Source: Gammaproteobacteria bacterium (lineage in GTDB: Bacteria; Pseudomonadota; Gammaproteobacteria; Pseudomonadales; Alcanivoracaceae). From it: a stretch of DNA of 64,000 bases. The translations under genes were made by a program, and so were the position numbers. Under the pieces are notes generated by a model. The model searched no databases. It saw only the letters and a program-made list of their open reading frames with translations, and had not been told where the DNA came from. Shown here one piece after another: positions 1-12,274 of this stretch (its first letter is position 1; every line of letters begins with the position of its first letter). Location: positions 1 through 64,000 of the forward strand of contig JAGPVL010000012.1 of the NCBI GenBank assembly GCA_018067045.1. The letters are read 5' to 3'.

Positions 1-422
1 AGGGGTTGCTTGCACAGCACCAAGACTATCCGTTGCTAAAAAGCATACCGGGCATTGGCCCTGTTGGTGCGGCGCTGGTGATTGCGGCAGTGGGCGATGT
101 CAGTCAGTTCAAGAATGGGCGGCAATTGGCGGCATGGATGGGGCTTACGCCGAAACAGCACGCCAGTGGCGACATCAACCGAATGGGCGCCATCAGTAAA
201 CGTGGCAACGTAGCGCTGCGAAAAACATTGATCCACGGTGCGCGGACGGTACTGAATTGGAGCAGCAAGAAAAATGATCCGCTAAGTCAGTGGCTCAATA
301 AATTAATGGCCACGAAACATCCTTGCAAAGTAGTGGTGTCACTAGCCAATAAAATGGCACGGATTATTTGGGCGGTACTGACGACACGTAAGCCGTTCGA
401 TGTCGCGCTGGCTAGCGGTTAA
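1..422 (+). CDS. IS110 family (IS1111 group) transposase, C-terminal part
   Basis: This is the C-terminal part of an IS110-family transposase; the N-terminal DEDD domain lies left of the window. Visible signatures are IPGIGPVGAALVIAAVGD, GRQLAAWMGLTPKQHASG with the conserved serine of the C-terminal domain, and ISKRGNVALRKTLIHGAR. ANKMARIIWAVL near the end is typical of the IS1111 subgroup. Such enzymes insert DNA at short targets using an RNA guide encoded in the same element. The frame is intact to its stop, so the visible part is not decayed. The left boundary cannot be seen. Confidence 0.9.
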   Translation, partial: GLLAQHQDYPLLKSIPGIGPVGAALVIAAVGDVSQFKNGRQLAAWMGLTPKQHASGDINRMGAISKRGNVALRKTLIHGARTVLNWSSKKNDPLSQWLNKLMATKHPCKVVVSLANKMARIIWAVLTTRKPFDVALASG

Positions 423-480
423 ACCGGTTGCGTTAATGAGCAAAAAAGTAAACGGAAAAGCACTGATGATTTAAACGGTT

Positions 481-549
481 TGTCCTGCCCAGAGCCTGAT
501 CTGGGACTACGGCCTTAGAGGCCAAGTGGGTGCCGAGGCGGGCAGGACA
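481..549 (+). ncRNA. Candidate bridge RNA / seekRNA of the IS1111-type element
   Basis: A compact foldable segment follows the transposase stop. The outer stem pairs TGTCCTGCCC (481-490) with GGGCAGGACA (540-549). Inside are a hairpin CCCAGA-N6-TCTGGG (488-505), which competes with three bases of the outer stem, and a perfect hairpin GGCCT-TAG-AGGCC (511-523). IS1111-group elements encode their guide RNA downstream of the transposase, which fits this position. The functional RNA may be longer, up to about 630, where another small hairpin CGTGC-TG-GCACG lies. Transcription and the guide loops are inferred. Confidence 0.45.
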
Positions 550-669
550 TCATGAATCTCACAAGGTACTCGATACCGGATATATGTCGATGGCCGTGAA
601 CTCTGACCGTGCTGGCACGTTTACTTAAACGGAGCAAAGGCAATGTGAAATTCACTTGCAGTACGCAGG

Positions 670-1164
670 GTGGTCATATATGTCCCTATTTATTCGACAT
701 GGCTTATTCCCAGCGAAAATAGCAAAAACGGCAAACCTCATACCATTCACCTGTCTACTTTTGCGGCTCACTATTTCGGTAAACTGAAAGGCCTTAACGG
801 AGCATCTCAATGGTGTTACCCCAACCGGCTCGACACTGGCCCACTGTGCTCAAAGACCGTGACCAAACAATTATCCGATCGCCAACGCCCTTCAGCCACC
901 CAGACATTGAAAAATCGCTCCAGTAATTCGCAGGCACTGATATTACCCGCAGGCAAGTGGACACCGCATGATCTACGACGCACCGGTGCCACAATGATGA
1001 CAGCCCTAGGCGTACTACCTGAAGTCGCCGAACGCTGTCTAAACCACACCGAAGAGAACCGAGTAAAGCGTACATATCAGCGCCATAGCTACGCGAAGGA
1101 ATGCAGTGAGGCGTGGCAGAAGCTTGGGGATCAATTGGAAAAACTTACTTGCGTCGCTACATGA
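670..1164 (+). pseudogene. Phage-type tyrosine integrase, C-terminal fragment
   Basis: This is the C-terminal half of a P4-like tyrosine recombinase catalytic domain. Homology starts near WLIPSENSKNGKPHTIHLS (about 700). The HxxR box is in TPHDLRRTGATM. A Tyr nucleophile candidate lies in RTYQRHSYAKE. The N-terminal DNA-binding domain and the first catalytic Arg are absent because the IS1111-type element sits directly upstream. A GTG at 670 opens the frame but is unlikely to be a real start. It may be the dead integrase of an island now broken up by insertion sequences. Confidence 0.8.
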
Positions 1165-1369
1165 CGCTAGTACATCCATGATGCACAGGTGAGTGAGGGC
1201 TGATTTACTGGGATTTTCCGTTTAAATTGCAAAAAAGCTATACTAAAACCTATACTTAATCGATGGATCTAGATGGCAGCTAACGGACGAATACGGACTG
1301 TCCACGTCCTCTAAACTGAGACAAGTATAATTGGAGTTTTCTGAGAGCACTCACCCTCAGGAGACGATA

Positions 1370-1768
1370 ATGAAGAAATCACGATTTAGTGAAAGCCAGA
1401 TTGTTTCGATACTCAAAGAAGCCGACGCAGGCCTGAAAGTCGACGCCATTTGTCGCCAGCAATACCCACTGGTGATTAAATCGTGGCGAAGTAAATGGGT
1501 AAATCTATCCGCGTATTTTCGCTACCGAGAATATATCCGACGCGCGATTTATACCACCAATGCGGTGGAGGCGGTGCATCGCCAGTTCCGCAAACTGACG
1601 AAAACAAAAAGCGGCTTCCCCAACGAAAACAGTTTACTCAAACTGCTCTACGCAGGTATTTTGAAAGCCCCTGCTCGCTGGGACACGGCAGAACAGAACT
1701 GGAGCCTGTGCATATCGCAACTGGCCATCCATTTTGAAGGGCGGCTCGACGAGCATTTAGAGCTTTGA
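1370..1768 (+). pseudogene. Chimeric transposase ORF: IS3 OrfA start fused to IS256 end
   Basis: The first 30 or so residues (MKKSRFSESQIVSILKEADA, then GLKVDAICRQ) are the start of an IS3-family OrfA helix-turn-helix protein. From YPLVIKSWRS onward the sequence is the C-terminal third of an IS256/Mutator-family transposase: RRAIYTTNAVEAVHRQFRK, then FPNENSLLKLLYAGI, then QLAIHFEGRLD. The two parts join in frame at about 1460, leaving a 132-codon open frame with a Shine-Dalgarno-like GGAG before the ATG. The IS256 part lacks its first two catalytic acids, so it cannot transpose. Both are remnants. Confidence 0.85.
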
Positions 1769-1921
1769 ATGCCATGGCACAGAAAACTGAACAGTCTCGG
1801 GGCGATTCACACCTTTCTTAGCATCGTATAACCCAAGAGCAGTATTACTAATAGCAGACTCTCCCGACCATGAGTTCATCGAGACTAGGCATAACAATAA
1901 AAACAGCTCGCAGTACTTCAT
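1757..1921 (-). pseudogene. Truncated small exported protein, possible RHS immunity gene
   Basis: An ATG at 1921 lies 18 bases after the RHS stop on the same strand and follows an AAGGAA ribosome site. It opens a 54-codon frame with a hydrophobic leader (MKYCELFLLLCLVSMNSWSG) that resembles a signal peptide. After about 40 codons the frame runs into the IS256 remnant and stops there, so the native C-terminus is lost. Position directly behind an RHS toxin tip is where cognate immunity genes sit. The immunity role is inferred from position only. Confidence 0.5.
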
Positions 1922-1939
1922 AACATATTCCTTCAAATA

Positions 1940-2965
1940 TCATGGACACTTTATATCGCGACGATTCTCTCTATCCAAAGCCTCTTTAAGCTTCTCTTTT
2001 GCTTCATCTGTACCAGGCATCTTATCAATGAGATCTTTAAGTTCATCCTTGTACTTCTCATCTAACCTTTCTAGAACCTCTTTATCCAAGCCTTTTTCTC
2101 CTTGCGGTAGCGGATAAGGAGGGTAATCAATGCTATCCGAGTCCTTCCGCTGCCTCTCCCTTAGTTGTATCTCTATTCCTCCCCCTTCAATGCTCCCATC
2201 GGAGTTCACATCCAACGTCGGCTTAAACGTCACTATCCCTTGGCTCGGCCCACCTGGATTGAACTGACGATCACCCAACTCAAACGTAACCAGCCCAGAT
2301 GGATCAACGTTGCTAAGTGGATTTTGACCAACATATCCATAGACATTCAGCCCGCCACTCAGTCCTATCGGATCCCTCGCCGTCCAACGGCCTATTCGAG
2401 AATCATAGTCCCTGAAACCATATCTGATTAAACCTGTGTCGATGTCCTGCAAACCACCCGCGAAGCCGAACAGGATAGTGAATGCTGGATTACTATCACT
2501 GATTACGTTGCCATAGCTGTCATACGTGATGTCTTTAATGATGTTGCCATTTTCGTCACTGATAGCACGCGGTGAACCCAAATGATCCGTGGCAATGTAC
2601 TAACGGTTTCCGTTCTGCGTAAAGCTCGTGGGCGTATGGCTCAGCGTATATTCAAAGCGCTGCTTGAGGTTGCCGCTGCCATCGTACGTCGCCAGCAGTG
2701 TCGTTTTGTCCAGCCACAAATATTTTTCTGTGGTTTGGCCGTTTACGATCTTCGCTACTCGATTGCCCAAGGCATTGTGGCGATACTCGATCAAATCCGT
2801 CGGCGTTTGCACTCTCAGCAACCGACCCTGTCGGCTGTACTGGTATTGAGTAATGTCGTTACCGTCAGTTTTCTGAGTGAGGTAGCCGTCAACGTCGTAC
2901 TGATAGGTGACGTTACCGTCCTGCGTCAGCTGATCTGCTATGTTGTAGCTGGCCGTTTGAGAGGC
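1940..2965 (-). pseudogene. RHS repeat protein, 3' part with internal amber stop
   Basis: This is the C-terminal part of an RHS/YD-repeat polymorphic toxin. YD repeats run from about 2955 ([34 protein letters not shown]). The conserved RHS core follows: [14 protein letters not shown], then LIRYGFRDYDSRIGRWTARD, then PIGLSGGLNVYGYVGQNP, then NVDPSGL. A variable tip of about 115 residues after DPSGL would be the toxin; it ends in a charged helical stretch and I cannot name its activity. A TAG codon at 2600-2602 interrupts the frame just before [11 protein letters not shown]. The reading frame is the same on both sides, so one nonsense change killed it. The 5' part is replaced by a radC fragment. 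Confidence 0.85.
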
Positions 2966-3148
2966 GATGCCTCTGCGGTGATCTTTGCGCACAACCACCC
3001 TTCCGATAATTGCGAACCGTCTGAGGCGGATCGCACTATTACGCAGCGCTTAAAGGAGGCGCTAACGCTGGTCGATATTCGTGTGCTCGATCATTTTATT
3101 GTGTCTCGTTCTTCTTGGGTCAGCTTAGCTGAGCGTGGCTGTATTTGA
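2966..3148 (+). pseudogene. RadC family C-terminal fragment
   Basis: About 58 residues of a RadC/JAB-domain protein are recognisable: [20 protein letters not shown], then [17 protein letters not shown] and SLAERG. The JAMM metal motif HNHPSD is kept. The N-terminal half is missing because RHS sequence, on the opposite strand, joins at about 2960. The fragment is close in protein sequence to the intact radC at 21852-22346 but clearly diverged at DNA level, so it is a separate old acquisition rather than a recent local duplication. Confidence 0.85.
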
Positions 3149-4028
3149 TTTTGTTATCCCCTGCTCCCGCTTGGGACGGACTCGACTGGCGCATCCCGAA
3201 AGCAGCGGTTGACTTCGTTCATGGCCATGACGGTAAATGCGGTGAGCTAATTGCTGATAGCAACACAAGGCACTGCCATTTGCCCTGCTTTCGCGGGCAA
3301 CCAGTGCCAGATTGATCCTGAAAAGAATAGAGGTCATTTCAGGAGCGGCAATATGCCCCCAACGATTAATTGAACGAAATACGGGTCCTTCCCCTAGCTG
3401 TGCCGCGTGAATCCAATCGAGGTAGGCCTCAACAGGGCAAAGTTGTTTGAGTGCTGGGGCTTTGTAGTGTTGCCCTAAGCGTGAATGATCGCCTTTGCTA
3501 CGCGGGACGAATATTTCCATACCTTTGCCTGACTCAGCCTGTACATGTTCAACACAGAGACGGGCCAATTCGTCACTGCGAAAAGCTCGCCAAAACCCCA
3601 TGAGCAACAAAGCTTTATCACGGATAGCTTGCAAGCCGTTTATTTGGGATCCGTTTTGAACCGTTTGATCTAAGGTGCTTAGTAATTGCTTCAAATGATG
3701 CAGTTGGATAGGTTTAGCTTGTTTGGGGGTTGTTGGGTGCAGCTCAGCGATACCCTTAAAGCACCTTTTTAACGTGGGGTGCTTTTGTTGGGTCTGGAAA
3801 TCCCTGATCTTGGTGCCACGCTGCAATACCGGCTAGTCTTTTCCGTAGGGTGTTAATGGACAAACTATCGGCGTAGTCCGCTATGTAGTGGGTAATACTG
3901 TCGGCGGTCGCAGGGAGAAATCCACCCCACGACACTTCAAAATGCTCAATCGCGGCGCGATAGCTTTTTCGGGTGTTATCTCGCGTTGCTGCATGAAGGT
4001 AATCTTCAATATTGGCCAATCGTGTCAC
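3125..4028 (-). pseudogene. Tyrosine recombinase, frameshifted and C-terminally decayed
   Basis: Two overlapping frames make one gene. The first (4028-3756) is an N-terminal SAM-like core-binding domain (SYRAAIEHFEVSWGGFLPAT). The second continues through KGIAELHPTTPKQAKPIQ to the catalytic start QAIRDKALLLMGFWRAFRSDEL, which carries the first catalytic Arg. One extra T in the short run near 3757-3761 explains the shift from HVKKVL-stop to KGIAEL. The expected HxLRR and Tyr-nucleophile part is not readable after about 3310, so the gene is dead. It resembles XerC-like integrases linked to resistance islands. Confidence 0.8.
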
Positions 4029-4094
4029 CTATCTGTTACTAATTATGTATTTTCAAAAGTTGTTCAAATTCTGTAGCTTACCGAAGATCGTCCT

Positions 4095-4985
4095 TTATTT
4101 GAGCCTGTCGCGACAACTTTCATACTCAAACTCGAACTCAATAGTGGTGTGTTCAAGGTCAAAATAATCCAGTTCATCGGCAATCTTTTGTTTCAAATTT
4201 AACTGTTGGGATAAGTCCATCGTATGTGATAGCGCAAGGTGTGCTGTTAACACATGATGCTCACCGTCCAATGACCACAAATGAAGATGGTGCACGTCTT
4301 TTACACCCGCTAATTTCTTAAGAGTTTCTGCAATCTGATTATGAAGTTTTTTATCTGGTACTGCCTGTAAAAATAGGAGCCCGGTTTTCCATAAATTGCG
4401 AAAGACATTAAAGGCAATAAATAGGGTGAAACCAATAGATAAAATGGGATCGAGTATTGGCCAGTCAACAAATATAAGTACGATAGAGACAATGAATACT
4501 GCTACCCACCCCAAGACGTCTTCTAACAAATGCCAGTTTAAAACCCGCTCATTTACGGTTTTTCCTCCGCTGAGTTTGTACGCAGCGAATCCATTCACGG
4601 CTATACCAAAGATAGCCATACCGAGCATACCTTCAGCGACAGGCATTTCCGGGTTTTGCAGGCGAGGTATGGCTTCACTTAGCACCCAAAGGGAGCCAGC
4701 AACCAATACCATCCCATTTATCAAAGACCCTAATAGCGAAAAGCGTCTGTAGCCGTAGCTAAAATTTCCGCTTGCGGGCTTATTGCTCCAATATGATAAA
4801 AACCAGGCTAACCCAATCGACAGGCTGTCGCCTAAGTCATGTACCGCGTCCGCCATGATCGCTGTACTATTAGTAAGCCAGCCACCAATGAATTCAATGA
4901 TTGTAAAGCCGACATTGAGGAAAAAAGCCCAAGCAATTCTTGAACTTGAATCATCACTATTATGTGCGTGACCGTGGTTATGCAT
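4095..4985 (-). CDS. czcD: Cation diffusion facilitator CzcD-like Zn/Cd/Co exporter
   Basis: This is an inner-membrane cation/proton antiporter that moves divalent metal from cytoplasm to periplasm, where CzcCBA can take it. It has about six membrane segments, a His-rich N-terminus (MHNHGHAHNSDD), and the two metal-site motifs of the family: HDLGD in segment 2 and HLLED in segment 5. A cytoplasmic C-terminal domain contains GVKDVHHLHLWSLDGEHHVL. I start it at 4985 because AAGGAG sits at proper spacing; an ATG at 5039 has no such site. It is the last gene of the czc operon. Confidence 0.9.
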   Translation of the reverse strand: MHNHGHAHNSDDSSSRIAWAFFLNVGFTIIEFIGGWLTNSTAIMADAVHDLGDSLSIGLAWFLSYWSNKPASGNFSYGYRRFSLLGSLINGMVLVAGSLWVLSEAIPRLQNPEMPVAEGMLGMAIFGIAVNGFAAYKLSGGKTVNERVLNWHLLEDVLGWVAVFIVSIVLIFVDWPILDPILSIGFTLFIAFNVFRNLWKTGLLFLQAVPDKKLHNQIAETLKKLAGVKDVHHLHLWSLDGEHHVLTAHLALSHTMDLSQQLNLKQKIADELDYFDLEHTTIEFEFEYESCRDRLK

Positions 4986-5048
4986 TTCTTCTCCTTGCTT
5001 GTTATCCAGACGCGGCAACGTTTTTGCCGCGTCTTTCATTAAGGACGA

Positions 5049-9234
<4,186 letters not shown>

Positions 9235-9305
9235 TGTTTAATCCTGTTTTTTCGAAGCTTTAATGCATCGAAATAAAAATGGGTTTATTGAGTTATCGTT
9301 GCTGA

Positions 9306-10580
9306 CTAATTGAGTGGCTCTGCAATGAGTTGCTCTATAACGGCCTGATTAAGTGATGCAGCGGCGGCACTCTCAATGAGTGATCGCTTCGCATCAAGTA
9401 ACTCTTTTTGTGCCGCTATCCAGTCTTGATAGCTGTACCGTCCTGTTTCGTAGGCGCGCTGAGTTGATGCTAAGGCAGAATTTAAGTCCGGCAAGATGAC
9501 TGTACGAAAGACCTTGACTGCTGCGACATGCTGTTGCCGCTGTGAATAGGCTTCGAACAACTGCACATGCAACTTCAATAGTGCTGTTTGACGCTCGTAA
9601 ACCACTTCGTTTTCGGACGCCATCGCGGATTTCAGTGCACCTCGGTTTCGTTTACCACTGAATAATGGAATCGACACGCCAGCGGTAAATGCCGTATCGC
9701 CGCTATCTTCAAATCGACGTACACCAAGCTGCCACCCCAGATCGGCTTTGGATTGAGTTTTGGCAAGCGAGACCTGAGCCTTTTTCAAGCGCGCTTCACT
9801 GGCGAACAGGGCGATTGCAGGTGACGATTTAGCACGCTCATATAAAGCAATGAAATCTGATGCCGTACCGTAGGTATAAATATCCCCATCGAGTTTGGAC
9901 CAGCTGGGTAAGGTTTCTCCCCAATAAGCGGCGATCTTGATCTGTAACCGCTGAAACTGTTGCTCTAGCGCATCAACCTGTAGCTGAGAGTGTGAGAGTG
10001 TAGATTTTGCACGCTTAACTTCATATTCCGGAGCGGCTCCCTGGTTCGATCGATTTTTGGCAATCTTTAGAGTGCTTTGCGCAAGGTTACGTGCTTCTAC
10101 AGCAAGTTCTGACAACGCTTGAACCTCAAGAGCCTGGATAAACGTACTGGTCAGATCACCCAAAACATCCAATGTAAAGGCTTGACGGTGGTAGTCGAAC
10201 GTTTGCAGTTGTGCGTTAGCCACGGATAGACGAGCGCGCCGCTTACCGCCTAATTCGATGATAGAAGATAACGCAAGTGTGGTTTCGGCCGATGTCACTC
10301 CAGACAACTCACCGGAACCCGCAAAGTTTTCAACCTCTATGCTGACATTCAGCGCGGGGGTTAATTCACTGGTCTCTCTGCGACCAAGAAGAACATCTTT
10401 CTTTATATTAAATTGATGAAGTTGAGGATTTTGCGCCAAGGTTTTCGTAATGGCCTGGTGAAGTGATAACGGTTGACCGCTATTTTGAGCAAAAGCCTCT
10501 TTCGAGACGATAGAGAATATAACTAACCCTACGGCTGCGCAAAAACGCAGGCGCGAGCCAGAGCTTTGATGGAAAAACAT
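9306..10580 (-). CDS. czcC: Outer-membrane channel CzcC (TolC superfamily)
   Basis: This outer-membrane factor completes the tripartite CzcCBA exporter. It has an N-terminal signal peptide (LRFCAAVGLVIFSIVSKEAF), then the duplicated long-helix repeats of the family, with many Ala/Gln/Leu heptads, and RYSYQDWIAAQKELLDAKRS near the end. At 424 residues it has the normal length. It is transcribed leftward with czcB (71-base gap), czcA and czcD, behind the small exported protein at 10644-10988. Confidence 0.92.
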   Translation of the reverse strand: MFFHQSSGSRLRFCAAVGLVIFSIVSKEAFAQNSGQPLSLHQAITKTLAQNPQLHQFNIKKDVLLGRRETSELTPALNVSIEVENFAGSGELSGVTSAETTLALSSIIELGGKRRARLSVANAQLQTFDYHRQAFTLDVLGDLTSTFIQALEVQALSELAVEARNLAQSTLKIAKNRSNQGAAPEYEVKRAKSTLSHSQLQVDALEQQFQRLQIKIAAYWGETLPSWSKLDGDIYTYGTASDFIALYERAKSSPAIALFASEARLKKAQVSLAKTQSKADLGWQLGVRRFEDSGDTAFTAGVSIPLFSGKRNRGALKSAMASENEVVYERQTALLKLHVQLFEAYSQRQQHVAAVKVFRTVILPDLNSALASTQRAYETGRYSYQDWIAAQKELLDAKRSLIESAAAASLNQAVIEQLIAEPLN

Positions 10581-10643
10581 ATTTTAGTCCTACTAAATGA
10601 ATCGTTATGTCGAAAAAAGTCGACCGTTTCTTAAAGGCGAGGA

Positions 10644-10988
10644 CTAAACTATTGGAGGGCGGTAAAGTGAACCGGAAGGTTGAAATGAGTATCGATCCGT
10701 ATACATAAATGTCACGGAAGGACTATTAATTAGGCCTATATGGCAAGGCGAAACAGGTAATACTGAGCACCCTAAGCTGTGGCAATGACAACAGTGGTGG
10801 CGATCTAGCGCGTCATCTTGCTGATCGACATCATCAGCTACGATAACGGCGGCTGGTTCATATATATACTCAGCAATGATTTCGTGCTGGTTATTGGACT
10901 GATGAAACTGGTGCGCGTCAGCGACTACTGCAAATGATTGCAGTAAAACGATAATCGCTAAGAAAGAGCGTACGTACGCGTTTCGCAC
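10644..10988 (-). CDS. Small exported His/Cys-rich protein heading the czc operon (CzcI-like)
   Basis: This 114-residue protein has a signal peptide (YVRSFLAIIVLLQSFAVVAD). A periplasmic part follows with scattered His (AHQFHQSNNQHE) and a dense metal-binding cluster DRHHCCHCHSLGC around residue 65. It is the first gene of the czc transcription unit, the place where CzcI-type proteins sit in other czc loci. The family link is from position and composition, not firm homology. The start is a GTG at 10988; the ribosome site is weak. A role in periplasmic metal sensing or buffering is inferred. Confidence 0.65.
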   Translation of the reverse strand: MRNAYVRSFLAIIVLLQSFAVVADAHQFHQSNNQHEIIAEYIYEPAAVIVADDVDQQDDALDRHHCCHCHSLGCSVLPVSPCHIGLINSPSVTFMYTDRYSFQPSGSLYRPPIV

Positions 10989-11120
10989 CTAATTATTGAC
11001 CTTTAGTTAAGGATTGAGAGGTTAGTTAGTCTAAAGACATTGATGGAAAGTTCAATGCCTTCGTTCGTTAATGATAATTCTGAGCAAAAAGCCGACGGTC
11101 ATGAGCAATATCCAATAGAC

Positions 11121-11777
11121 CTATTTGTCGATTAGATTTATATCTTTACAATTCATTGGTTTCTCCAACGCTGCTTCTGAGCCTAATTCGTTTTTTGCAT
11201 CCGCCACGATAGTTTTGGCTCCTCGCAAGATTACAAACACGATCACAATACCAATGACTATATCTGGCCATCGACTGTCTAACCACAAGACTAGAGCACC
11301 ACTCAGAATGACACCCGCATTGGCAATGACATCATTCGCTGAGAAAATCCAACTGGCCCTCATGTGCACATCACCATCTTTGTGTGCGTATATCAACCTT
11401 AAACAAACAATATTCGCAATGAGGGCGGCGGCGCCAACAGTCATAATGACCATAGATACAGGCTCGCTTCCGACAAAGATCCTTCGCGTGATATCGACGA
11501 GGATGAGTAGCCCCAGGGCCATCTCACAATAGCCACTAATTAAGGCTGCATTAGCTTTGGCTCGTACCGCCCGTCCAACGACGTACAACCCAATACCATA
11601 AACAGTTGCATCTGCCAGCATGTCCAGAGAATCTGCAATAAGTGCGGTTGATTGTGCGAACCATCCGTACCCCATTTCGACAAAAAACATCACCAAATTG
11701 ATGCCTAGCAGCCAATAGAGCACTTTTCGTTGAGACTGGTCTTTTATTTCGATGTCACTGCATCCACATCCACTCAA
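11121..11777 (-). CDS. CDF-type cation transporter under MerR-family control
   Basis: This 218-residue membrane protein has about six hydrophobic segments and belongs to the cation efflux superfamily. It starts with a Cys-containing tip (MSGCGCSD). Segment 2 has IADSLDMLADAT, an acidic metal site. The segment-5 equivalent reads SANDVIANAG, so it differs from classical CzcD, and the C-terminal cytoplasmic domain is missing. Such short transporters often pair with cadR/pbrR-type regulators. Here it diverges from one across a single MerR-type promoter. Probable substrate is Cd, Pb or Zn. Confidence 0.8.
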   Translation of the reverse strand: MSGCGCSDIEIKDQSQRKVLYWLLGINLVMFFVEMGYGWFAQSTALIADSLDMLADATVYGIGLYVVGRAVRAKANAALISGYCEMALGLLILVDITRRIFVGSEPVSMVIMTVGAAALIANIVCLRLIYAHKDGDVHMRASWIFSANDVIANAGVILSGALVLWLDSRWPDIVIGIVIVFVILRGAKTIVADAKNELGSEAALEKPMNCKDINLIDK

Positions 11778-11815
11778 CGGTAATCTCCAAGTTTATAATC
11801 AGTTTAATTGGACAA

Positions 11816-11846
11816 AGCCTAAACCCTATAGTTGCTATAGGGTCAA
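11816..11846 (-). promoter_or_regulatory. MerR-type operator/promoter for the CDF gene
   Basis: A perfect 9-bp palindrome ACCCTATAG-TTG-CTATAGGGT (11823-11843) lies between a minus-strand -35 TTGACC (11841-11846) and a -10-like TAGGCT (11816-11821) with a 19-bp spacer. An over-long spacer with the dyad inside is the mark of promoters twisted open by metal-bound MerR proteins. The palindrome closely follows the known CadR/PbrR box. It also covers the start region of the divergent regulator gene, so autoregulation is likely. Confidence 0.85.
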
Positions 11847-11875
11847 TGTAAACTCCATAACCGTGAGGGTAAACG

Positions 11876-12274
11876 ATGAAAATTGGGGATCTCGCCCACA
11901 AATCTGGCTGTTCAGTGCAAACCATTCGGTACTACGAAAAACGCGGTTTGCTTGTTAACCCTAATCGTACGTCGTCGAACTATCGCGATTACTCAGATAC
12001 ACACCTCCAGCAACTTCTATTTACAAAGCGGTGTCGTGCGCTCAAGTTATCGCTCGCCGAAATTCAAAACTTATTTACCTTGCGTGACGAGCCTGAAGGA
12101 AATTGTCAGTCGGTCACCCAACTCGTTGATCAACACATTACAGAAGTGGAATCGCAGATCAGTGAACTGCATTCACTTAAACGTCAACTCACGGAACTTC
12201 GTACCCGGTGTGGCGACACAAAAACGGTGTCGCAATGCGGCATTTTAAAAACCTTAGGTGCTGAAAAAACATAA
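11876..12274 (+). CDS. cadR: MerR-family metal regulator, CadR/PbrR type
   Basis: This 132-residue activator-repressor senses Cd or Pb. The winged helix-turn-helix is at 1-70 (KIGDLAHKSGCSVQTIRYYE), followed by a dimer helix. The metal cysteines are C77, C112 and C121: C77 and C112 match CadR numbering, while the 9-residue step between the last two is that of PbrR. The His-rich tail of Pseudomonas CadR is absent. It is divergent from the CDF gene over a shared operator, and convergent with the FTR1 remnant, which it overlaps by 86 bases. Confidence 0.88.
   Translation: MKIGDLAHKSGCSVQTIRYYEKRGLLVNPNRTSSNYRDYSDTHLQQLLFTKRCRALKLSLAEIQNLFTLRDEPEGNCQSVTQLVDQHITEVESQISELHSLKRQLTELRTRCGDTKTVSQCGILKTLGAEKT

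Larger units (their letters stand above)
1..690 (+). mobile_element. Right portion of an IS1111-group insertion sequence
   Basis: The transposase end is followed by about 200-270 bases of non-coding sequence before integrase coding sequence resumes near 690. IS1111-group elements have a long structured 3' non-coding end of this kind. A 9-bp inverted repeat, AAGTAAACG (446-454) and CGTTTACTT (618-626), brackets the structured part. The exact end is uncertain. The element appears to have inserted into, and removed the 5' part of, an integrase gene. Confidence 0.55.

Noticed and set aside
2582-3148. A 188-codon rightward frame ending in RadC sequence
   Set aside because: Its first two thirds are the complement of the RHS gene; only the last 58 codons are radC, so it is a chance fusion across a junction.
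4986-5039. Upstream ATG for czcD
   Set aside because: There is no ribosome site, and the extension separates the typical His-rich tip from the start.
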